The position numbers and the translations under genes are program-made. Positions 60,842-64,000 of a stretch of DNA of 64,000 bases are shown one piece after another. Source of the stretch: Sphingobacterium zeae (GTDB lineage: Bacteria; Bacteroidota; Bacteroidia; Sphingobacteriales; Sphingobacteriaceae); contig NZ_JAUTBA010000001.1 of assembly GCF_030818895.1 (NCBI RefSeq), forward strand, positions 3,100,001-3,164,000, given 5' to 3'. The notes under the pieces were generated by a model that made no database searches, was not told the origin of the DNA, and saw only the letters and a list, made by a program, of their open reading frames with translations. Numbering within the stretch: position 1 is the first letter of the stretch; each line of letters begins with the position of its first letter.

Positions 60842-63763
60842 GTGAAAGATCAGAATCAATTAGCCTTATTAGCTTCACAACTCAAAGGGGAGCTCTATTA
60901 TACCCATGAAACTAAGGACCAAACGATGTTGCTAGCCTATTCGACCGATGCGTCTGTCTATCAGGAAAAACCGTTGGCCGTAGCGATACCCGCAGATATT
61001 GATGATATTAAAAAATTAATTGATTTTGCGCGCCAGAATAAGGTCACTATCATACCACGTACTGCTGGCACTTCCTTGGCAGGCCAGGTAGTCGGCCATG
61101 GTATTATTATGGATATTTCCCGTTATTTTAACCATATTATTGAGCTTAATGTTGAAGAGCAGTGGGTTCGAGTTCAACCGGGGGTGATTCGCGATGACTT
61201 AAACAACTATCTTAAGCCTTTTGGGCTGATGTTTGGTCCTGAAACTTCAACGGCGAGCCGTGCTATGGTAGGTGGAATGATTGGTAATAACTCTTCGGGT
61301 CTGCATTCTATTGTTTGGGGCGATACAAGGCACAATTTGATTTCAGCCAATGTACTGCTGGACGACTGTTCTGAAGTAACCTTTGAAGCAGTTGATGAAG
61401 CAGCCTATTTTAAGAAATTATTATTAGCCGGCCGTGAGGGGGATATCTATCGTAATATGAATGAATTATTGACAGATCCACAGCATTTAAGCGCAATTGA
61501 AACCGGCTATCCGAAGCGATCGATCACAAGAAGAAATACAGGTTACGCGCTGGATATTTTAAGTGATCGTTCGGCTCCTTTTAATATGTGTAATTTATTG
61601 GCCGGTTCTGAAGGTACGCTGGCTGTCGTTACAGAAGCTAAACTTAAATTAATGCCCTTGCCTCCTCCTGAATTAGGTTTGCTCTGTGTTCATTTTGCCG
61701 ACATGGTAGAATGTATGCATGGTAATGTTGTGGCTTTAGCGCACAAGCCGGAAGCTTCCGAATTAGTGGATAAATACATCATGGATTTTACAGTTGGGCA
61801 TCCAACGTACAAGTATAATCGCTTTTTTATAGAAGGCGATCCGCAAGCGCTATTGATTGTGGAGTTTAGGGGGCATACAGCGGCCGAAACAGCAGCGAAA
61901 GCGATGGCATTGAAAGCCGATCTCGTTGCGCGTGGCCTTGGTTATGCTTATCCCTATATTACGGGTATGGAACAGACGAATTTAGTTTGGGATGTGCGCA
62001 AAGCGGGACTCGGTTTAATCCGTAATTTGCCTGGGGACAGTCAGCCCGTAAATTTGATTGAAGATTGTGCTGTTTCGCCTGAGGACCTACCTGCTTATGT
62101 GAGCGATATTCAAAAGCTTTTGATGGAAGAGGGCGTGCATGCATCATATTACGCGCACGCGGGAGCGGGAGAGCTGCATATTGAACCGTTCGTGAATTTA
62201 AAAACAGCAGCAGGGAAGCGTACTTTTCGTTCAATCCTCGAAAAAACCAGCGATCTTGTATTAAAATATAACGGTTCACTGAGTGGTGAGCATGGTGATG
62301 GTCGTTTGCGCGGAGAGTTTATTGGCAAAGTGCTTGGCGAAAAAGTTTACAAATTGCTTGAAGATGTAAAATATATCTTTGATCCACAGGGCGTTTTTAA
62401 TGCTAATAAGATTGTCAACACGCCGCCAATGGATGCTCATTTACGTTATGACAACGATAGTAACCGAACAGAAATAAAGACCTATTTCGATTTTTTTAAA
62501 GATGAGTCTATTCTTCGGTTGGCAGAGAAGTGTTCTGGTTCGGGAGATTGCCGAAAGACTGAAATTACTGGTGGAACAATGTGTCCTTCGTTTATGGCTA
62601 CGCGTGATGAAAAAGATACAACACGCGCACGGGCGAATATGTTAAGACAGTTTTTGACAAATTCCACCAAGAAAAACCGTTTCGATCATGAAGAGATTAA
62701 GGAGGTCATGGATCTGTGTCTAAGCTGCAAAGGCTGTAAAACGGAATGTCCCTCGAGTGTAGATGTGGCCAAAATGAAAGCCGAATTTTTACAGCACTAT
62801 TATGATGAGCATGGCGCAGGGTTTAGAACAAAACTAATTGCTAATTTCACGCAGTCTCAGAAGTTGGGGTCGTGGGTCGCACCCCTTTATAATTTTGTTG
62901 TAAAAAATGATTTTCTGTCTGGCTTGGTCAAGAAAACTGTCGGGTTTGCACCGAGACGTTCGCTGCCTACAGTAAATGGAACAACCTTGAGCCAGTGGGT
63001 AAAAACACAAGGTCCTATCAGGGATGCCAAGCGTAAGGTCTATCTTTTCTCGGATGAGTTTACCGAATATAATGATGCAGAAATCGGTATTATAGCGTAT
63101 AAATTGCTGAGTGCCTTGGGCTATGAAGTGATTATTCCAAAACATGTGCAAAGTGGACGGACATACCTTTCTAAAGGTTTTGTGAAAGAAGCAAAGAAAA
63201 TTGCTAATAAAAATATACATTTTTTAAAGGGATTAATCACCGACGAAACCCCGCTTTTAGGGGTTGAACCATCAGGTATCATTACGTTTAGAGATGAATA
63301 TTTAAGCCTGGTGGATGACGATATTCGTATTGAGGCGCAAAACATCGCTAAAAATGCATTGATGATCGATGAATTTTTACTGACAGAGATGAAAGCAGGA
63401 CGTATTCGTCCAGAACAGTTTACAACGGCAGCAAGAAAAATCAAGCTTCATGGTCACTGTTACCAAAAGGCTTTCCATCTGGTTACTGTTACGGAACAGG
63501 TATTATCATTTCCGACGAATTTTAGCGTAGAGACAATTCCTTCTGGCTGCTGTGGTATGGCGGGTTCATTTGGTTATGAGGCCGAGCATTACGACGTTTC
63601 AATGAAAGTGGCCGAGCTGGTTTTGTTACCAGCTGTACGGAAAACGGAAGCCGATACTTTGATTGCCGCAGCAGGTACCTCTTGTAGACATCAAATCAAA
63701 GATGGGGTCGGAAGAAAATCTTATCATCCTGTGGAAATTTTATATGATGCTTTATTGAAATAA
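60842..63763 (+). CDS. FAD-linked oxidase fused to Fe-S/CCG domains (YdiJ/DLD-like)
   Basis: 973 residues, start GTG at 60842 (no ATG until residue 29). FAD-binding type 4 domain at about 40-270 (TIIPRTAGTSLAGQVVG, GGMIGNNSSGLHSIVWGDTR), FAD_oxidase C-terminal domain to about 530 with SGEHGDGR (481-488). A ferredoxin-like region has Cys564, Cys570 and Cys581, then Cys626, Cys629, Cys632, Cys636 (CLSCKGCKTECPS). The end holds CCG motifs (HGHCYQKAF and SGCCGMAGSFGYE). This GlcD-GlpC fusion oxidises a D-2-hydroxy acid, probably D-lactate or D-2-hydroxyglutarate, passing electrons to quinone; the exact substrate is inferred. Confidence 0.94.
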   Translation: MKDQNQLALLASQLKGELYYTHETKDQTMLLAYSTDASVYQEKPLAVAIPADIDDIKKLIDFARQNKVTIIPRTAGTSLAGQVVGHGIIMDISRYFNHIIELNVEEQWVRVQPGVIRDDLNNYLKPFGLMFGPETSTASRAMVGGMIGNNSSGLHSIVWGDTRHNLISANVLLDDCSEVTFEAVDEAAYFKKLLLAGREGDIYRNMNELLTDPQHLSAIETGYPKRSITRRNTGYALDILSDRSAPFNMCNLLAGSEGTLAVVTEAKLKLMPLPPPELGLLCVHFADMVECMHGNVVALAHKPEASELVDKYIMDFTVGHPTYKYNRFFIEGDPQALLIVEFRGHTAAETAAKAMALKADLVARGLGYAYPYITGMEQTNLVWDVRKAGLGLIRNLPGDSQPVNLIEDCAVSPEDLPAYVSDIQKLLMEEGVHASYYAHAGAGELHIEPFVNLKTAAGKRTFRSILEKTSDLVLKYNGSLSGEHGDGRLRGEFIGKVLGEKVYKLLEDVKYIFDPQGVFNANKIVNTPPMDAHLRYDNDSNRTEIKTYFDFFKDESILRLAEKCSGSGDCRKTEITGGTMCPSFMATRDEKDTTRARANMLRQFLTNSTKKNRFDHEEIKEVMDLCLSCKGCKTECPSSVDVAKMKAEFLQHYYDEHGAGFRTKLIANFTQSQKLGSWVAPLYNFVVKNDFLSGLVKKTVGFAPRRSLPTVNGTTLSQWVKTQGPIRDAKRKVYLFSDEFTEYNDAEIGIIAYKLLSALGYEVIIPKHVQSGRTYLSKGFVKEAKKIANKNIHFLKGLITDETPLLGVEPSGIITFRDEYLSLVDDDIRIEAQNIAKNALMIDEFLLTEMKAGRIRPEQFTTAARKIKLHGHCYQKAFHLVTVTEQVLSFPTNFSVETIPSGCCGMAGSFGYEAEHYDVSMKVAELVLLPAVRKTEADTLIAAAGTSCRHQIKDGVGRKSYHPVEILYDALLK

Positions 63764-63783
63764 AATAAAAACATTGCTAATAG

Positions 63784-63850
63784 TTGTTTGTTATCTGTAA
63801 TAATGGTAATATTATAAGAGCAATAATCATTGATAACTGATAACAAACAA
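63784..63850. promoter_or_regulatory. Inverted repeat upstream of terminal lipoprotein gene
   Basis: TTGTTTGTTATC (63784-63795) and GATAACAAACAA (63839-63850) are perfect 12-bp arms 43 bases apart; TGATAAC is also directly repeated at 63831-63837 and 63838-63844. Candidate operator. Confidence 0.45.
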
Positions 63851-63856
63851 TTCATT

Positions 63857-64000
63857 ATGTACAAGATTAAATCTATAGCATTTCTTGCAACCGCTACGAT
63901 GCTGATGGCTGGTTGCGGAAACTCCAATCAGAAGAAAACTGATGGAAGCGATACCACAGCAACGAACAAAATTGATGGCGTGAAAATTGAGCAGTTTACA
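63857..64000 (+). CDS. Lipoprotein, partial (runs off window)
   Basis: 48 residues visible, no stop before the window end. MYKIKSIAFLATATMLMAGC is a lipoprotein signal with Cys20, then a Ser/Thr/Lys-rich linker (GNSNQKKTDGSDTTATN) and the start of a folded part (KIDGVKIEQFT). The rest and the family lie beyond the window. Confidence 0.75.
   Translation, partial: MYKIKSIAFLATATMLMAGCGNSNQKKTDGSDTTATNKIDGVKIEQFT

Noticed and set aside
60664..60909. 81-codon + strand ORF before the FAD/Fe-S gene
   Set aside because: It runs through the promoter and start of the larger gene and shows no family features.

Overview
The window looks like chromosomal DNA of a Bacteroidota bacterium, most likely Sphingobacteriaceae (Sphingobacterium or a near relative). 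Reasons: a SusC/SusD pair with FecR anti-sigma and ECF sigma factor, a long-form urocanate hydratase, many TAnnTTTG promoter elements (the Bacteroidota -7 consensus), low-to-moderate GC, and few strong Shine-Dalgarno sequences. Genus is inferred from gene content only.

Layout. 1-4.1 kb: a degenerate sensor protein with a NarL-type response regulator, a small acidic protein and a phytochrome-like histidine kinase without the usual chromophore cysteine. 4.2-10.2 kb: an unknown protein, Ku and topoisomerase IB (DNA end joining and relaxation), an ECF sigma factor, a small lipoprotein, a second acidic protein and an outer-membrane barrel protein. 10.3-14.3 kb: a fused trehalose-6-phosphate synthase/phosphatase translationally coupled to a GH15 glycosidase. 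14.6-15.8 kb: the S-adenosylhomocysteine recycling pair MTA/SAH nucleosidase and LuxS. 16.3-23.1 kb: a LysR regulator diverging from the histidine utilisation operon hutH-hutI-hutU-hutG; hutI has a frameshift in a run of six G. 23.2-24.7 kb: an exonuclease/GIY-YIG fusion. 24.7-25.4 kb: a non-coding gap with short tandem repeats and an orphan terminator. 25.4-33.2 kb: a SusC/SusD uptake locus with FecR/ECF signalling and a DUF5009-type membrane acyltransferase. 33.4-39.3 kb: LOG family protein, RecR, a frameshifted MpaB-like oxygenase behind two unknown genes, a cytosine-deaminase-like amidohydrolase and a lipoprotein.

39.75-43.0 kb is the most interesting part. A non-coding tract holds three T-arm hairpins spaced exactly 67 nt apart, each followed by a closed acceptor-like stem, a TA linker and a D-arm, so each unit reads as a circularly permuted tRNA-like module. 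It lies directly upstream of an SPFH/Band-7 protein and an RtcB RNA ligase, forming a probable RNA-repair system. 43-64 kb: ClC channel, GyrI-like protein, frameshifted DUF4256 protein, DUF808 membrane protein, WG-repeat and pentapeptide-repeat proteins, aconitase, a MetA-type homoserine acyltransferase (residue 111 predicts acetyl-CoA), M13 peptidase, MFS exporter, a 5'-nucleotidase split over two genes, Lrp regulator with EamA transporter, a FUSC-like protein, a large FAD/Fe-S oxidoreductase and a lipoprotein cut off by the window end.

Three otherwise intact genes (hutI, the MpaB-like gene, DUF4256) carry single-base frameshifts; sequencing error and real decay cannot be told apart from one sequence.
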